Notes: generated by a model not told the origin, from the sequence alone. A stretch of 64,000 nt of DNA from Kitasatospora sp. NBC_00240 (GCF_026342405.1 NZ_JAPEMU010000001.1:1798001-1862000); one strand, 5' to 3'; shown: positions 43,249 to 53,912, counted from the stretch's first letter. Program-made: numbers and translations.

Positions 43249-44697
43249 TCAGGCGGTGCGCCGAAGCAGCGCCAGGTACATCGCGTCGGTGCCGTGCAGG
43301 TGCGGCCAGAGCTGGACGTCCGGCCCGTCACCGAGCGCCGGGACGCCCGGAAGCAGCGGCCGGGCGTCGATCCACTCCAGCCGGCCGCCCTCCTCCCGCA
43401 GCACGTCGTCGACCACGGCCCGGGTCTCGGCGAGGTGCGGCGAGCAGGTGGCGTAGCCGACCACGCCGCCGATCCGGGTGGCGGCGACGGCGCCGCGCAG
43501 CAGGTCCCGCTGGAGCGGCCCGAAGGCGGCGATGTCCTCGGGCCGGCGGCGCCAGCGGGCCTCCGGACGGCGGCGCAGCGCGCCCAGACCGGAGCAGGGG
43601 ACGTCGACCAGGACGCGGTCGAAGGTGCCCGGCCGCCAGGCGGGCCGGGTGCCGTCGGCGGCGATCACGGTGTACGGGCCGGGGTTGCCCTCCAGCGCGC
43701 GGGCCACCAGCCGGGCCCGGTGCGGCTGCTTCTCGCTGGCGACCAGGGCGGCGCCGCGCTGCGCGGCGAGGGCCGCGAGCAGTGCGGCCTTGCCGCCGGG
43801 CCCCGCGCAGCCGTCCAGCCAGAGGCGGTCGTCGCCGTCCAGCGGCGCGGCGGCCAGGGCGAGCGCGACCAGCTGGCTGCCCTCGTCCTGGACGCCGACG
43901 CGGTTCTCCTTCACCGGCTCCAGGGTGCCCGGGTCGCCGCCCTCGGCCAGCCGCACCGCGTAGGGCGACCAGCGGCCGGGGGTGGACTCGGGCAGCGCCT
44001 CGGACAGTTCCGCCGCGGTGGCCCGCCCGGGCCGGGCGACCAGGGTGACCTCGGGCCGCTCGTTGTCGGCGCGCAGCAGCTCCTCCAGTGCGGTGCGCCC
44101 GGAGGCGTCCGGCTGCCAGCGGCCGAGCGAGTCCCAGAGCGCGGAGACGACCCAGCGCGGGTGCGAGTGGACGACGGCGAGGTGGTCCTCGGCGTCCTTC
44201 TCGTACGGCGGGGCGACCTGGGCGATCCAGGCGTCGAGGTCCTGGGCGCTGATCCGGCGCAGGACGGCGTTGACGAACTTGGCCTTGCCGTCGCCGAGCA
44301 CGGCGCGGGCCAGCTCGACGGTCGCGGAGACCGCGGCGTGGCTGGGGATGCGGGTGGTGAGCAGCTGGTGCGCGCCGAGCGAGAGGACGTCCAGGACGGG
44401 CGGGTCCACCTCGCGCAGGGGCCGGTCGATGCAGGCGGCGATGACGGCGTCGTAGGTGCCCTGGAGCCGCAGGGTGCCGTAGACGAGCTCGGTGGCGAGG
44501 GCGGCGTCCCGGCGGTCCAGGTTCTGCTTCTGCTCGGCCTCGCGGAGCAGCGAGGGCAGGATCAGGTTGGCGTACGCGTCGCGCTCGTCGACGGCCCGCA
44601 GGGCGCGGAAGGCGACCATCCGCGCCGGGTCCTTCTTGGGGCGGCGGTGCGGGCGAGGGGGGCGCTTGGCGCCGGGGGTGCTGCCGGGGGTGCTCAT
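43249..44697 (-). CDS. 16S rRNA m5C967 methyltransferase
   Basis: A 482-residue RsmB (Fmu/Sun). The N-terminal NusB-like RNA-binding domain is at about 20-160 and the SAM-binding Rossmann domain follows, with LDGCAGPGGKAALLAAL, the motif IV cysteine in DVPCSGLGALRR and the catalytic motif VI cysteine in YATCSPH. A Pro/Arg-rich start (GAKRPPRPHRRPKKDP) is usual in streptomycetes. ATG 44697 follows GAGG. It methylates position 5 of C967 in 16S rRNA. It lies downstream of fmt, with 261 bases between them. Confidence 0.93.
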   Translation of the reverse strand: MSTPGSTPGAKRPPRPHRRPKKDPARMVAFRALRAVDERDAYANLILPSLLREAEQKQNLDRRDAALATELVYGTLRLQGTYDAVIAACIDRPLREVDPPVLDVLSLGAHQLLTTRIPSHAAVSATVELARAVLGDGKAKFVNAVLRRISAQDLDAWIAQVAPPYEKDAEDHLAVVHSHPRWVVSALWDSLGRWQPDASGRTALEELLRADNERPEVTLVARPGRATAAELSEALPESTPGRWSPYAVRLAEGGDPGTLEPVKENRVGVQDEGSQLVALALAAAPLDGDDRLWLDGCAGPGGKAALLAALAAQRGAALVASEKQPHRARLVARALEGNPGPYTVIAADGTRPAWRPGTFDRVLVDVPCSGLGALRRRPEARWRRRPEDIAAFGPLQRDLLRGAVAATRIGGVVGYATCSPHLAETRAVVDDVLREEGGRLEWIDARPLLPGVPALGDGPDVQLWPHLHGTDAMYLALLRRTA

Positions 44698-44958
44698 CTG
44701 GTGCCTCAATGTGCTGCGGGGTTTACGGATGGTCCGGTCCGGCGGGACTGCCCGGATCGGGGTGCCCTGGACTCGGCGGTGCGGGAGCCGGGTCCGGCGC
44801 GGGAGCACCCGGCGGTGGGCCGCCGCGGGGGCGGGCCGCCGCCGGGGTGCCCCGGCGCCGGGGCCCGTACGCGGGGCAGCGGCCGGGCCGGCCGGTGCCC
44901 CGCGGTGGAGCGGGTACTCCACGGTAGAACGGGCGGGAGGTGAAGCTGAACCTGAGGC

Positions 44959-45894
44959 TCAGAGTCCGAGCTGCTCGCCGGACTCGATCCGGGCCCCGCG
45001 GGCCCAGTCCGCGGCGCGCATCGGCTTCTTGCCCTGCGGCTGGACCTCACCGAACTCGATGTCGTGGCTGCCGGTGCCGGCCCGGAGGCTGTTCTTGTCG
45101 ACCGCCAGCACCCCGGGGGCGAGTTCGGCGCTGCCGGGGAGCAGCGTGACCGGCCCGGAGATCTTGAGCCGCTCGCCGCGGAAGGTGGTCCACGCGCCGG
45201 GGGCCGGGGCGCAGCCGCGCACCACCCGGTCGATCCGCAGGGCGGGGTGCTGCCAGTCGATCCGGGCGTCCTCGACCGAGATCTTCGGGGCGAGGGTGAT
45301 GCCGTCGGCGGGCTGCGGGACGGCCTTGAGCCCGCCGTCCTCGATGCCGTCCATGGTGGCGCTCAGCAGGCGCGCGCCGGAGTGGGCGAGCCGGGTGAGC
45401 AGTTCGCCGCTGGTGTCGCTGGGGCGGATCTCCTCGGTGATGACGCCGAACACCGGGCCGGAGTCCAGGCCCTGCTCGATCCGGAAGGTCGAGGCCCCGG
45501 TCACCTCGTCGCCGGCCAGCACGGCGTGCTGGACGGGCGCGGCGCCGCGCCAGGCCGGCAGCAGCGAGAAATGCAGGTTGACCCAGCCGTGGGTGGGGAG
45601 CTCCAGCGCGCCCGGGCGGATCAGCGCGCCGTACGCGACCACCGGGCAGCAGTCGGGGGCGATCTCGGCGAGCCGGGCCAGGAAGTCCGGGTCGCTGGGC
45701 TTCGCGGGCTTGAGGATCTCGATCCCGGCCTCCTCGGCGCGCTGGGCGACCGGGCTGGCGACCAGTTTGCGGCCGCGGCCGGCGGGGGCGTCGGGGCGGG
45801 TGACCACCGCGACGACCTCGTGCCGGTCGGAGGCCAGCAGGGCCTCCAGGGCGGGAACGGCGACCTCGGGGGTGCCGGCGAAGACGAGGCGCAT
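44959..45894 (-). CDS. methionyl-tRNA formyltransferase
   Basis: A 311-residue enzyme that formylates initiator Met-tRNA from 10-formyltetrahydrofolate. It shows the N-terminal [16 protein letters not shown], the active-site stretch [20 protein letters not shown], the catalytic Asp in QGLDSGPVF and the C-terminal OB-like domain. ATG 45894 follows GGAAGG. It is encoded with def on the same strand 89 bases apart, so formylation and deformylation are co-located. Confidence 0.95.
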   Translation of the reverse strand: MRLVFAGTPEVAVPALEALLASDRHEVVAVVTRPDAPAGRGRKLVASPVAQRAEEAGIEILKPAKPSDPDFLARLAEIAPDCCPVVAYGALIRPGALELPTHGWVNLHFSLLPAWRGAAPVQHAVLAGDEVTGASTFRIEQGLDSGPVFGVITEEIRPSDTSGELLTRLAHSGARLLSATMDGIEDGGLKAVPQPADGITLAPKISVEDARIDWQHPALRIDRVVRGCAPAPGAWTTFRGERLKISGPVTLLPGSAELAPGVLAVDKNSLRAGTGSHDIEFGEVQPQGKKPMRAADWARGARIESGEQLGL

Positions 45895-45983
45895 CAAGGG
45901 CCTTCCGGTAGGGGGCTGGGCGGGGGCTGAGCTGATCCGAGGCGCTGAGGGCGGGGCGGGGGCCGGACCGGGCGGACCGGTCG

Positions 45984-46529
45984 TCAGCGGGCCGCGCCGA
46001 AGGTGCTGTGCGGGGAGACCCGGACGGTCGGGGCGGGTCCGTCGCCCCAGTCGGACTCCCGGATCGCCTTGAGGGCGGCCTTGCGCCGCTCACGGTCGAG
46101 GCGGTCGATGAAGATGATGCCGTCCAGGTGGTCGGTCTCGTGCTGGATGCACCGGGCGAGCAGTTGGGTGCCCTCCACGGTGACCGGCTCGCCGTACATG
46201 TCGAAGCCCTTGGCGACCACGCCGAAGGCGCGCCGGGTGTCGAAGCGCAGGCCCGGCAGCGAGAGGCAACCCTCGGGGCCTTCCTGCTCCTCCTCGCTGA
46301 GGCTGAGGTCCGGGTTCACCAGGTGCCCGGTGACGCCGTCCACGTGGTACGTGAACACCCGCAGCGAGATGCCGAGTTGAGGCGCGGCCAGGCCGGCTCC
46401 GGGGGCGTCCAGCATGGTGTCGGTGAGGTCCTTGACCAGCGTGCGCAGTTCCTTGTCGAAGGTGGCCACCGGCTGTGCGGTGGCCCGCAGGACAGGATCC
46501 CCGAAGATGCGGATCGGCTGGATCGGCAA
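45984..46529 (-). CDS. peptide deformylase
   Basis: A 181-residue enzyme that removes N-formyl groups from nascent proteins. The start is taken as TTG 46529 (GGGAG nine bases upstream), which gives the typical N-terminus [13 protein letters not shown]. The three family motifs are intact: [18 protein letters not shown] with the metal-binding Cys, and QHETDHLDG with the two His ligands and catalytic Glu. It precedes fmt in the same direction. Confidence 0.95.
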   Translation of the reverse strand: MPIQPIRIFGDPVLRATAQPVATFDKELRTLVKDLTDTMLDAPGAGLAAPQLGISLRVFTYHVDGVTGHLVNPDLSLSEEEQEGPEGCLSLPGLRFDTRRAFGVVAKGFDMYGEPVTVEGTQLLARCIQHETDHLDGIIFIDRLDRERRKAALKAIRESDWGDGPAPTVRVSPHSTFGAAR

Positions 46530-46794
46530 GGTGGTGGACTCCCGTCCGGTCGGATTCGGCTGCTGGCCGTCGGCAAGTCTATGCAATCCGCCCGGGCGCG
46601 CGGCCCGCCCCCGCGATCCGGCACGGGCAGGGGCGGCGGGCGGTCGGCGGGCCGGCCGCGGGCGTTCTGGCATATCCCGAGTGCCTCCGCTGCGTGACCC
46701 CGGCCCCTGGTCGGGCGTTGGTCAAGTGAGATTGACCGGGGCACCGGAGAGCCGCCCCGACCGAGCTGACCGTACGGAAGGTGGCACGTAGGCC

Positions 46795-47424
46795 ATGGCC
46801 GAGCAGATCAATCACGACGCCCGGGCGCGGGCGAGCCTGCACCTGCTGGTGCGGGACATCGAGCGGGTGAGGCGGCAGGTCGACGCGCTGCGGACGCTCA
46901 CCGCCCAGTTGGGCAACGTCTACCGCCCCCGGCGGCCGAGCACCTCCGCGGGCTTCGTGGTGTACGGACGGGCCCCGGCGCCGACCGTACGGCTCGCGCA
47001 GGAGCTGCGCGAGAGCGTGGAGACGCTGGTGGCGGCGGCGGTGGAGTTCGACCGGGCACTGGGCTTCTCCTGGGACTCGGTGGGCTCCGCGCTGGGCGTG
47101 ACCAAGCAGGCCGTGCACCGGCGGTACGGGATGCGCCGCCCGGCCGGCGAGCTGCTGGCGGCGGGTGGCATCCCGTCGCCGGCCGGGCCCGTGCAGGGGC
47201 GCGGGGAGCGGTCCGAGGAGGTGGCGGCCGCGGCCGCGGCCGGGCCGGCGACGACTGCGTCGGGCCTGGGTTCGCCGGGTATCGGCGACCGGCCCATGGG
47301 GTCGCCGGGGATGGGCTCGCCGGGCGTCGGCGCGCCGGCCGGCGGCGGTCCCGGGCTGGCGGCGACCGTCCCGGCGGCCCGCCAGGGCGGTCTGAACCGC
47401 TCGGGCCTGCAGATCCGCGGCTGA
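46795..47424 (+). CDS. helix-turn-helix and coiled-coil protein of unknown function
   Basis: A 209-residue protein divergent from def. An N-terminal amphipathic coil ([27 protein letters not shown]) is followed by a second helical part ending in a helix-turn-helix-like stretch ([22 protein letters not shown], about 97-118). A Gly/Ala/Pro-rich, low-complexity tail closes it. ATG 46795 follows GGAAGG. Homologues are conserved beside priA/fmt in streptomycetes as far as I know. The role is not established; a small DNA-binding protein is the best guess. Confidence 0.75.
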   Translation: MAEQINHDARARASLHLLVRDIERVRRQVDALRTLTAQLGNVYRPRRPSTSAGFVVYGRAPAPTVRLAQELRESVETLVAAAVEFDRALGFSWDSVGSALGVTKQAVHRRYGMRRPAGELLAAGGIPSPAGPVQGRGERSEEVAAAAAAGPATTASGLGSPGIGDRPMGSPGMGSPGVGAPAGGGPGLAATVPAARQGGLNRSGLQIRG

Positions 47425-47690
47425 CCGGGCCGCGACCGGGCCGGGCTGCCGTCCGGCCCGTTCGCCCGGCCCGGGCCCGACGCACGAGTCCGACGCACGA
47501 GTCCGACCAACGGGCCCGACATACGAGACCGCCCGGCGAGTCCGACGAACAGGCTCGGCACCGGGGCCCGGGCGAACGAACTCGGTGAGCCGGCTGGGCG
47601 AACCGGCTCAGCCGCGTTCGAAGGCTCCATGCGCCGCCGAACACCCGCGGGGCCGGTCGGCTCCCGGCGCCCGGCCGGGGCCGCCTGCCG
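47425..47690. repeat. six imperfect 13-bp tandem repeats between convergent genes
   Basis: The unit CCGACGCACGAGT is perfect at 47477-47489 and 47490-47502. Diverged copies follow at 47503-47515, 47516-47528, 47529-47541 and 47542-47554. No gene lies in this region, which separates the HTH gene from priA. Function is unknown; termination or simple slippage expansion are possible. Confidence 0.7.
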
Positions 47691-49772
47691 TCACCCGATC
47701 TCCAGCGGGTCGATCCGCACCTTCACCGGCTCGGGCGTCCGCAGCGCGATCCGGGCGATCTGCGCCGCCTTCAGCGCGGAGGCCAGCGCGGCCCCCTGGC
47801 CGGGAGCCACCCGGAGCAGGGCCCGCTCGACCTCCTCGCCGCGCCGCCCGCCCGGCACCGGCACCGGGCCGAGAACGTCCGCGCCCTCCGGCAGCCTGGT
47901 GAGGCCGAGCAGGTCGGCCACCGCCGCCGGCGAGCCGGTGAGCGAGGCCATCCGGGAGACCGGCGGGAAGTGCAGCTGGGCCCGTTCCTCCAGCTCGAAG
48001 GCGGCATGGCCGGCCGGGTCCCACCGGATCAGCGCCTGGACGGCCCGGGCGGTCGGCTCCGCCACGACCACCACCGTGCCGCCCTCGCTCGCCGGCCGGA
48101 CCAGCGCGGCGGCCGCCAGCCAGAGCCGCAGCGCCTCCTCCCCCGCCCGCAGGTCGGGCCGGCTCAGCAGTGCCCAGCCGTCCAGCAGCAGCGCCGCCGC
48201 GTAGCCGCCCTCGGCCACCGGTTCGGCGCCCGGGGTGGAGATCACCAGCGCGGGCTCGGCCGGCACCGAGAGCAGTACCGCGTCCCGCCCGGAGGTGCGG
48301 ACCGGGATCCTCGGGAACGCCTTGCCGAGCTCCTCCGCCGTCCGCCGGGCGCCGACCACCTGGGCCCGCAGCCGGAACGAGCCGCATTCCGTGCAGTGCC
48401 ACCGCTCCTCGGCCTCCCCGCACCAGCCGCAGCGCAGCGGCGCGTCCGACGAGGCCGCCTCCAGCGGCCCCTCGCAGTGCCGGCAGCGGGCGGGTGTGCG
48501 GCAGCGGTCGCAGGCCAGCCGGGGCACATAGCCGCGCCGGGGCACCTGGATCAGCACCGGGCCGGTGGCCAGCGCCTCCCTGGCGGCCTGCCAGGCCAGG
48601 CTGGGCAGCCGGGCCTGCTGGGCGGCGGCGTCCCGGGCCTGGTCCTGGTCGGTGACGGTCCGGACCCGGGGGGCGACCTCCCGGACGGTCGCCCGGTCGG
48701 CGGCCAGGGGGCGGGCCCAGCCGGTGTTCACCAGCTGCGCGCCCTCCACGGTGACCGCGTGCCCCCCGAGGAGCACGCCCGCCCCCTCCTCGGCGGCGCG
48801 CAGCAGCGCGACCTCGCGCACGTGCGGGTGCGGGGCGCGCGGGTCGGCGTGGCTGCCGTCGCCGTCCGACCAGACCACGACCAGGCCGAGGTCGCGGACG
48901 GGGGCGAACATCGCCGCCCGGGTGCCGACGGCGGCGCGGACCGAGCCCCGGCTGACCGCCAGCCAGCGCCGGTAGCGCTCCTTGGGGCCGAGGTCGGCGG
49001 CGAGGGTGGCGTGCAGGCCCCCGCCGAGCAGCTCGGTGAGGGCCTCGTCGACCCGGGCGGTGGACCGCCCGTCGGGCAGCACGACCAGGGCGCCGCGACC
49101 GCCCGCCAGGGTGGCGGCGACGGCCCGGGCGATCTCCTGCGGCCAGCTCGGGCCGGGCAGCGCCGTCCAGACCGCGCGCGGCGCGTGGCCGGCGGCGAGC
49201 GCCGCCAGGAACTCCGGCCCCTGCGGGTAGCGGCTCCAGCTGCCCGGCTCGGGAGCGGCGGGCAGCGGCGCCGGTGGCGGGGAGGGCTCGGCCTCGGCCT
49301 TGGCGTGCCGGGGCGGCACGGCCAGCTGGAGCACGTCCGCGAGGGTGCCGGCGTACCGGTCGGCGACCGTGCGGCAGAGCCGCAGCAGGGCGGGGGTGAG
49401 CACGGGCTCGGGCGAGAGCACCTGGGCGAGCGGCGCCAGCGGGCCGGCGTAGTCGCTCTCGGCCCGGCGTTCGACGATGAACCCGTCGTGCAGTTCGCCG
49501 CCTTCGCGCCGCCCGTTCACCACCCGCGCCCCGAAGCGGACCCGGACCCGGACGCCCGGCAGGGCCTCCTCGGCCATGTTGGCGGGCACCGCGTAGTCGA
49601 AGAACTGGTCGAGGTGGAGCAGCCCCTTGTCGACCAGCACCCGGGCCACCGGCAGGTGCTCGGCCCGCTGGGCGCCCAGCCAGGTACGCGGCTTGGCGCG
49701 GCGGACCGTCTCGCGGATGAACGCGAGCTGCTCCGGCGCCCCGCTCCCCCCGGCCTCGTCTGTGCTGCTCAT
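47691..49772 (-). CDS. primosomal protein PriA, probably helicase-dead
   Basis: A 693-residue replication-restart protein. The N-terminal 3'-DNA-binding part is followed by a helicase-like domain in which Walker A is absent (GRGALVVLPDG) and DEAH is replaced (VVWSDGDGSH), as known for actinobacterial PriA. The zinc-binding region retains the Cys pairs (LACDRCRTPARCRHC ... LRCGWC ... WHCTEC). It would therefore act structurally in primosome assembly and not as a helicase. The start is taken at ATG 49772; GTG 49790 is possible, neither having a strong ribosome-binding site. Confidence 0.9.
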   Translation of the reverse strand: MSSTDEAGGSGAPEQLAFIRETVRRAKPRTWLGAQRAEHLPVARVLVDKGLLHLDQFFDYAVPANMAEEALPGVRVRVRFGARVVNGRREGGELHDGFIVERRAESDYAGPLAPLAQVLSPEPVLTPALLRLCRTVADRYAGTLADVLQLAVPPRHAKAEAEPSPPPAPLPAAPEPGSWSRYPQGPEFLAALAAGHAPRAVWTALPGPSWPQEIARAVAATLAGGRGALVVLPDGRSTARVDEALTELLGGGLHATLAADLGPKERYRRWLAVSRGSVRAAVGTRAAMFAPVRDLGLVVVWSDGDGSHADPRAPHPHVREVALLRAAEEGAGVLLGGHAVTVEGAQLVNTGWARPLAADRATVREVAPRVRTVTDQDQARDAAAQQARLPSLAWQAAREALATGPVLIQVPRRGYVPRLACDRCRTPARCRHCEGPLEAASSDAPLRCGWCGEAEERWHCTECGSFRLRAQVVGARRTAEELGKAFPRIPVRTSGRDAVLLSVPAEPALVISTPGAEPVAEGGYAAALLLDGWALLSRPDLRAGEEALRLWLAAAALVRPASEGGTVVVVAEPTARAVQALIRWDPAGHAAFELEERAQLHFPPVSRMASLTGSPAAVADLLGLTRLPEGADVLGPVPVPGGRRGEEVERALLRVAPGQGAALASALKAAQIARIALRTPEPVKVRIDPLEIG

Positions 49773-49810
49773 CGCTCCAAGTACTACCACCTAGGACTGA
49801 CACAAAGCCG

Positions 49811-49852
49811 CAGGCGGCGGCCGCCCCGGTGGAACGGGGCGGCCGCCGCCTG
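49811..49852 (-). terminator. 18-bp perfect hairpin terminator after metK
   Basis: A perfect 18-bp stem (CAGGCGGCGGCCGCCCCG and its complement, loop GTGGAA) lies 16 bases past the metK stop, between metK and priA. Confidence 0.8.
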
Positions 49853-49867
49853 GCGGTTGTACGCGGG

Positions 49868-51076
49868 TCAGGCCTGGACGGCCTGCTTCAGCTGCTCGAC
49901 CCGGTCGGTGCGCTCCCAGGTGAAGTCCGGCAGCTCACGGCCGAAGTGGCCGTAGGCGGCGGTCTGCGAGTAGATCGGGCGCAGCAGGTCCAGGTCGCGG
50001 ATGATCGCGGCCGGGCGCAGGTCGAAGACCTTCACCACGGCTTCCTGGATCTTCAGGACCGGCACGGTCTCGGTGCCGAAGGTCTCGACGAACAGGCCCA
50101 CCGGCTCGGCCTTGCCGATCGCGTACGCGACCTGGACCTCGGCGCGGGTGGCCAGGCCGGCCGCGACGATGTTCTTGGCGACCCAGCGCATGGCGTACGC
50201 GGCGGAGCGGTCGACCTTGGACGGGTCCTTGCCGGAGAAGGCACCGCCGCCGTGGCGGGCCATGCCGCCGTAGGTGTCGATGATGATCTTGCGACCGGTG
50301 AGGCCGGCGTCGCCCATCGGGCCGCCGATCTCGAAGCGCCCGGTCGGGTTGACCAGCAGGCGGTAGCCCTCGGTCACCAGCTTGATGCCCTCGTCGGCCA
50401 GCGCCTTGAGCTCCGGCTCCACGACGAACTCGCGGATGTCCGGGGTCAGCAGCGAGTCCAGGTCGATGTCGCTGGCGTGCTGCGAGGAGACCACCACGGT
50501 GTCGAGGCGGACGGCCTTGTCACCGTCGTACTCGATGGTGACCTGGGTCTTGCCGTCCGGGCGCAGGTACGGGATGGTCCCGTTCTTGCGGACCTCGGAC
50601 AGTCGCTTGGAGAGGCGGTGCGCCAGCGTGATGGGCAGCGGCATCAGCTCGGGGGTCTCGTCCGACGCGTAGCCGAACATCAGGCCCTGGTCGCCGGCGC
50701 CCTGCTTGTCGAGGTCGTCCTCATCGCCCTCGACACGGGCCTCGTACGCGGTGTCGACACCCTGCGCGATGTCGGGCGACTGGGAGCCGATCGAGACGGA
50801 AACGCCGCAGGAGGCGCCGTCGAAGCCCTTCTTGGAGCTGTCGTACCCGATTTCGAGGATCTTTTCCCGGACCAGCTGGGCGATCGGCGCGTACGCCTTC
50901 GTGGTCACCTCACCGGCGATGTGCACCTGGCCGGTGGTGATCAGCGTCTCAACGGCGACCCGCGAAGTGGGGTCCTCCTTGAGGAGCGCGTCCAGAATGG
51001 TGTCGCTGATCTGGTCAGCGATCTTGTCGGGGTGTCCCTCGGTGACGGACTCCGAGGTGAACAGGCGGCGAGACAC
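49868..51076 (-). CDS. S-adenosylmethionine synthetase
   Basis: A 402-residue enzyme that makes SAM from ATP and methionine. All signatures are in place: [28 protein letters not shown], the loop [38 protein letters not shown] and [19 protein letters not shown]. The start is GTG 51076 with AGGGAGC upstream. It has its own terminator and a 172-base upstream gap to coaBC, so it may be transcribed alone. I see no recognisable SAM-riboswitch core in that gap. Confidence 0.97.
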   Translation of the reverse strand: MSRRLFTSESVTEGHPDKIADQISDTILDALLKEDPTSRVAVETLITTGQVHIAGEVTTKAYAPIAQLVREKILEIGYDSSKKGFDGASCGVSVSIGSQSPDIAQGVDTAYEARVEGDEDDLDKQGAGDQGLMFGYASDETPELMPLPITLAHRLSKRLSEVRKNGTIPYLRPDGKTQVTIEYDGDKAVRLDTVVVSSQHASDIDLDSLLTPDIREFVVEPELKALADEGIKLVTEGYRLLVNPTGRFEIGGPMGDAGLTGRKIIIDTYGGMARHGGGAFSGKDPSKVDRSAAYAMRWVAKNIVAAGLATRAEVQVAYAIGKAEPVGLFVETFGTETVPVLKIQEAVVKVFDLRPAAIIRDLDLLRPIYSQTAAYGHFGRELPDFTWERTDRVEQLKQAVQA

Positions 51077-51248
51077 AGCGCTCCCTGGGGTTGCAGCGGC
51101 TGCTGACTGAAGGCCCCCGGCGGACCGGGGACATCCGGAAAGACTTGATTCCTGGAGTGTAACGGGCGGGTACCTGCAAGTGGGATGTTGTCCGGCAGAA
51201 AAGACGGGCCACCGGGGAATCCAGCCGGACGGCGGACCGCCCCGGGCC

Positions 51249-52472
51249 TCAGCTCAGGCGGGCCGCGACCAGGTCCCAGACCACATCGGCCAGCGCTTCC
51301 TTCGGTCCGACCGGTACGGCCGTTTCGGTGCCGTCGGCGCCGAGGACCACCGCCTCGTTCTGGTCCGAGCCGAATCCCTTGCGCTCGCCGACCTCGTTCA
51401 CGACCAGCAGGTCGCAGCCCTTGCGGGCGAGCTTGGCCCGGCCGTTGGCGAGCACGTCGTCGGTCTCCGCGGCGAAGCCGACCACCAGTTGCCCGGGCCT
51501 GGCCCGGTCGGCGGAGAGCTCGGCGAGGACGTCCGGGTTGCGCACCAGGACGACCGGGGCGGGCTCGACCCCGTCCACCTTCTTGATCTTCCCGGTGACG
51601 TACTCGGCGGGGCGGAAGTCGGCGACGGCGGCCGCCATCACCACCGCGTCGGCGTCCGCCACGGCCTTCAGCGCGGCCTCCCGCAGCTGGAGCGCGGTGG
51701 AGACGTGCACCACATCCACCCCGGCCGGGTCCGGCAGCTCCGCGTTCGCCGAGACCAATGTCACTCGGGCGCCGCGCGCGGCCGCGGTGGCGGCGAGGGC
51801 GTAGCCCTGCTTCCCGGAGGAGCGGTTGCCGAGGAAGCGCACCGGGTCGAGCGGCTCGCGGGTGCCGCCGGCCGAGACCACCACATGGCGGCCGGCCAGG
51901 TCGGTGGTGAGGGCGCCGCGGCGCAGCACCGTCCGGCAGGCCTCGAAGATCGCGGACGGCTCGGGCAGCCTGCCCTTGCCGGTGTCCACCCCGGTGAGCC
52001 GCCCGACGGCGGGCTCCAGCACGATCGCCCCCCGGCGGCGCAGGGTGGCGACGTTCTCCTGGGTGGCCGGGTGCTCCCACATCTCGGTGTGCATCGCGGG
52101 GGCGAACACCACCGGGCAGCGCGCGGTGAGCAGGGTGTTGGTGAGCAGGTCGTCGGCCAGCCCGTGGGCCGCCTTGGCCATCAGGTCGGCGGTGGCGGGG
52201 GCGACCACGACCAGGTCGGCCTGCTGGCCGATCCGCACGTGCGGGACCTGGTGGACGCTCTCCCAGGTCTCGGTGGCGGCCGGGCGGCCGGAGAGGGCGG
52301 CCCAGGTCGCCTCGCCGACGAAGTGCAGGGCGGCCGCGGTGGGGACCACGGTGACCTGGTGGCCGGACTCGGTCAGCCGTCGCAGCAGCTCGCAGGACTT
52401 GTAGGCGGCGATGCCGCCGCTGACACCGAGGACGACGCGCGGGGCGTCGGTCCGGTCCGTGGTCGCGCTCAT
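51249..52472 (-). CDS. bifunctional phosphopantothenoylcysteine decarboxylase/synthetase
   Basis: A 407-residue CoaBC (Dfp). The N-terminal flavin-dependent CoaC half has [13 protein letters not shown], the catalytic His in QVPHVRIG, and PAMHTEMW (the common form is PAMNxxMW, with His seen in actinobacteria). The C-terminal CoaB half has [24 protein letters not shown] and the KIKK motif. It carries out two steps from 4'-phosphopantothenate to 4'-phosphopantetheine in CoA synthesis. ATG 52472 follows GGAGAGA. Confidence 0.95.
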   Translation of the reverse strand: MSATTDRTDAPRVVLGVSGGIAAYKSCELLRRLTESGHQVTVVPTAAALHFVGEATWAALSGRPAATETWESVHQVPHVRIGQQADLVVVAPATADLMAKAAHGLADDLLTNTLLTARCPVVFAPAMHTEMWEHPATQENVATLRRRGAIVLEPAVGRLTGVDTGKGRLPEPSAIFEACRTVLRRGALTTDLAGRHVVVSAGGTREPLDPVRFLGNRSSGKQGYALAATAAARGARVTLVSANAELPDPAGVDVVHVSTALQLREAALKAVADADAVVMAAAVADFRPAEYVTGKIKKVDGVEPAPVVLVRNPDVLAELSADRARPGQLVVGFAAETDDVLANGRAKLARKGCDLLVVNEVGERKGFGSDQNEAVVLGADGTETAVPVGPKEALADVVWDLVAARLS

Positions 52473-52552
52473 GCTGGCTGTCTCTCCGTCCGTTCGGGTG
52501 CAGCTCACCCTACGGCCCTTCAGATCCCGGCCGCACTGTGGCGCCACGCACA

Positions 52553-52595
52553 CATGACAGGGCCCGCCGGAGCGTGTCCGGCGGGCCCTGTCATG
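52553..52595 (-). terminator. 18-bp perfect hairpin terminator after rpoZ
   Basis: A perfect 18-bp stem (CATGACAGGGCCCGCCGG and its complement, 7-base loop) lies 25 bases past the rpoZ stop and separates it from coaBC. Confidence 0.8.
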
Positions 52596-52620
52596 GTGCT
52601 GTGCGGCAGCGGGAGGCTGC

Positions 52621-52887
52621 TCAGGCGGCCTCGATCGCCTCGGCGGTGAGCATGCCGGCGTTGATCTCGCGGAGCGCGATCGACAGCGGCTTCTCGTGCA
52701 CGTGGGTGTCGACCAGCGGGCCGACGTACTCCAGGAGGCCCTCACCGAGCTGCGAGTAGTACGCGTTGATCTGGCGCGCGCGCTTGGCGGCGTAGATCAC
52801 CAGGCTGTACTTGGAGTCGGTGGCCTCGAGCAGCTCGTCGATCGGCGGGTTGATGATGCCCTCGGGCGCGGTCATGGAAGAGGACAC
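52621..52887 (-). CDS. RNA polymerase omega subunit
   Basis: An 88-residue omega subunit that helps assemble RNA polymerase. Start GTG 52887 gives the known streptomycete N-terminus ([19 protein letters not shown]) and has GGAAGG seven bases upstream; ATG 52875 is an internal alternative. [20 protein letters not shown] is the conserved core. It follows gmk by 68 bases, the common bacterial gmk-rpoZ pairing. Confidence 0.95.
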   Translation of the reverse strand: MSSSMTAPEGIINPPIDELLEATDSKYSLVIYAAKRARQINAYYSQLGEGLLEYVGPLVDTHVHEKPLSIALREINAGMLTAEAIEAA

Positions 52888-52955
52888 GCTAAAACCTTCC
52901 GAAAGGTTGGAAAAGACAAGATGCTGATCAGATCGGGTCTGGGCGACCAATCCGA

Positions 52956-53513
52956 TCAGGCTGCACCGAGCAAGGCTAGCAGTTCGGCCGCTACCTGCTC
53001 GACCGAGGTGTTGACAAGAGTCGTGTCGAACTCCGACTCCGCCGCCAGCTCGATCTTGGCCGCTTCCAGCCGCTTCTCGATCACGTCCTGCGGCTCGGTA
53101 CCCCGGCCGGTGAGCCGGCGGACCAGCTCGTCCCAGCTCGGAGGGGCCAGGAAGAGCAGCAGCGCCTCCGCCATCGACTCCCGCACCTGGCGGGCACCCT
53201 GCAGGTCGATCTCCAGCAGGACGGGCACACCGTTGTCCAGCTTCTCCAGCACCGCCGCACGCGGGGTGCCGTACCGGTTACCGGCGAAGACGGCCCACTC
53301 CAGCAGTTCGCCGTTGGCGATCAGCTTGTCGAACTCGTCGTTGTCGACGAAGTAGTAGTGGATCCCGTTCTGCTCGCCGGGCCTCGGGTGCCGGGTGGTC
53401 ACCGACACCGAGAGCCAGACCTCGGGGTGCTGCTTCCTCATATGAGCGACGACCGTGCTCTTGCCGACCCCCGAAGGGCCGGAGAGCACGGTCAGCCGCG
53501 GACGCTCACTCAT
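52956..53513 (-). CDS. guanylate kinase
   Basis: A 185-residue enzyme converting GMP to GDP with ATP. The P-loop [11 protein letters not shown] is at residues 10-20. [18 protein letters not shown] and [11 protein letters not shown] follow in the expected GMP-binding and lid positions. Start at ATG 53513 (MSERPRL). It sits 72 bases after mihF and before rpoZ, probably in one operon. Confidence 0.96.
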   Translation of the reverse strand: MSERPRLTVLSGPSGVGKSTVVAHMRKQHPEVWLSVSVTTRHPRPGEQNGIHYYFVDNDEFDKLIANGELLEWAVFAGNRYGTPRAAVLEKLDNGVPVLLEIDLQGARQVRESMAEALLLFLAPPSWDELVRRLTGRGTEPQDVIEKRLEAAKIELAAESEFDTTLVNTSVEQVAAELLALLGAA

Positions 53514-53585
53514 GCACCGATTATCCCGGATCGCGGACGATCCGGAGACCACGGGGCAGGGTCGATGCGCTTCGCCGGTGGGCGG

Positions 53586-53912
53586 TCAGGTGGCGGCGCC
53601 GCCGAACTCCCGCTCCAGCGAAGCGATCTGGTTCGTGCCGAGGCCGCGCACACGGCGGCTCTCGCTGATGCCGAGACGCTCCATGATCTGCTTGGCGCGC
53701 ACCTTGCCGACACCGGGCAGGCTCTCCAGCAGAGCGGAGACCTTCATCTTGCCGATGACCTCGTTGTCGGCCTTGCCGGCCTTGATGACCTCGTGCAGCG
53801 AAGCGCCGGAGTGCTTGAGCCGGTTCTTCACCTCGGCGCGCTCCCGCCGAGCCTCGGCGGCCTTGGCGAGCGCTGCTGTGCGCTGTTCAGGGGTAAGGGG
53901 CGGAAGAGCCAC
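53586..53912 (-). CDS. actinobacterial integration host factor (sIHF/mIHF)
   Basis: A 108-residue nucleoid protein. Start GTG 53912 (GAGGTGAA eight bases upstream) gives the known N-terminus ALPPLTPEQR. A basic helix (KNRLKHSGASLHEVI) and the helix-hairpin-helix-like DNA-binding stretch VSALLESLPGVGKVRAKQIMERLGI are as in Streptomyces sIHF, which shapes DNA and affects development and antibiotic production. It leads the mihF-gmk-rpoZ unit. Confidence 0.96.
   Translation of the reverse strand: MALPPLTPEQRTAALAKAAEARRERAEVKNRLKHSGASLHEVIKAGKADNEVIGKMKVSALLESLPGVGKVRAKQIMERLGISESRRVRGLGTNQIASLEREFGGAAT

Noticed and set aside
47477..47554. Origin-like iteron array
   Set aside because: The repeats are imperfect, no AT-rich region is nearby and the place is between convergent chromosomal genes.
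48840..49368. PriA as an active helicase
   Set aside because: Walker A and the DEAH box are missing, as is known for actinobacterial PriA, so I annotate it as helicase-dead. It is not a pseudogene, because the frame and zinc-binding cysteines are intact.
51077..51248. SAM riboswitch upstream of metK
   Set aside because: I looked for a structured leader in the 172-base gap and saw no recognisable SAM-switch core.
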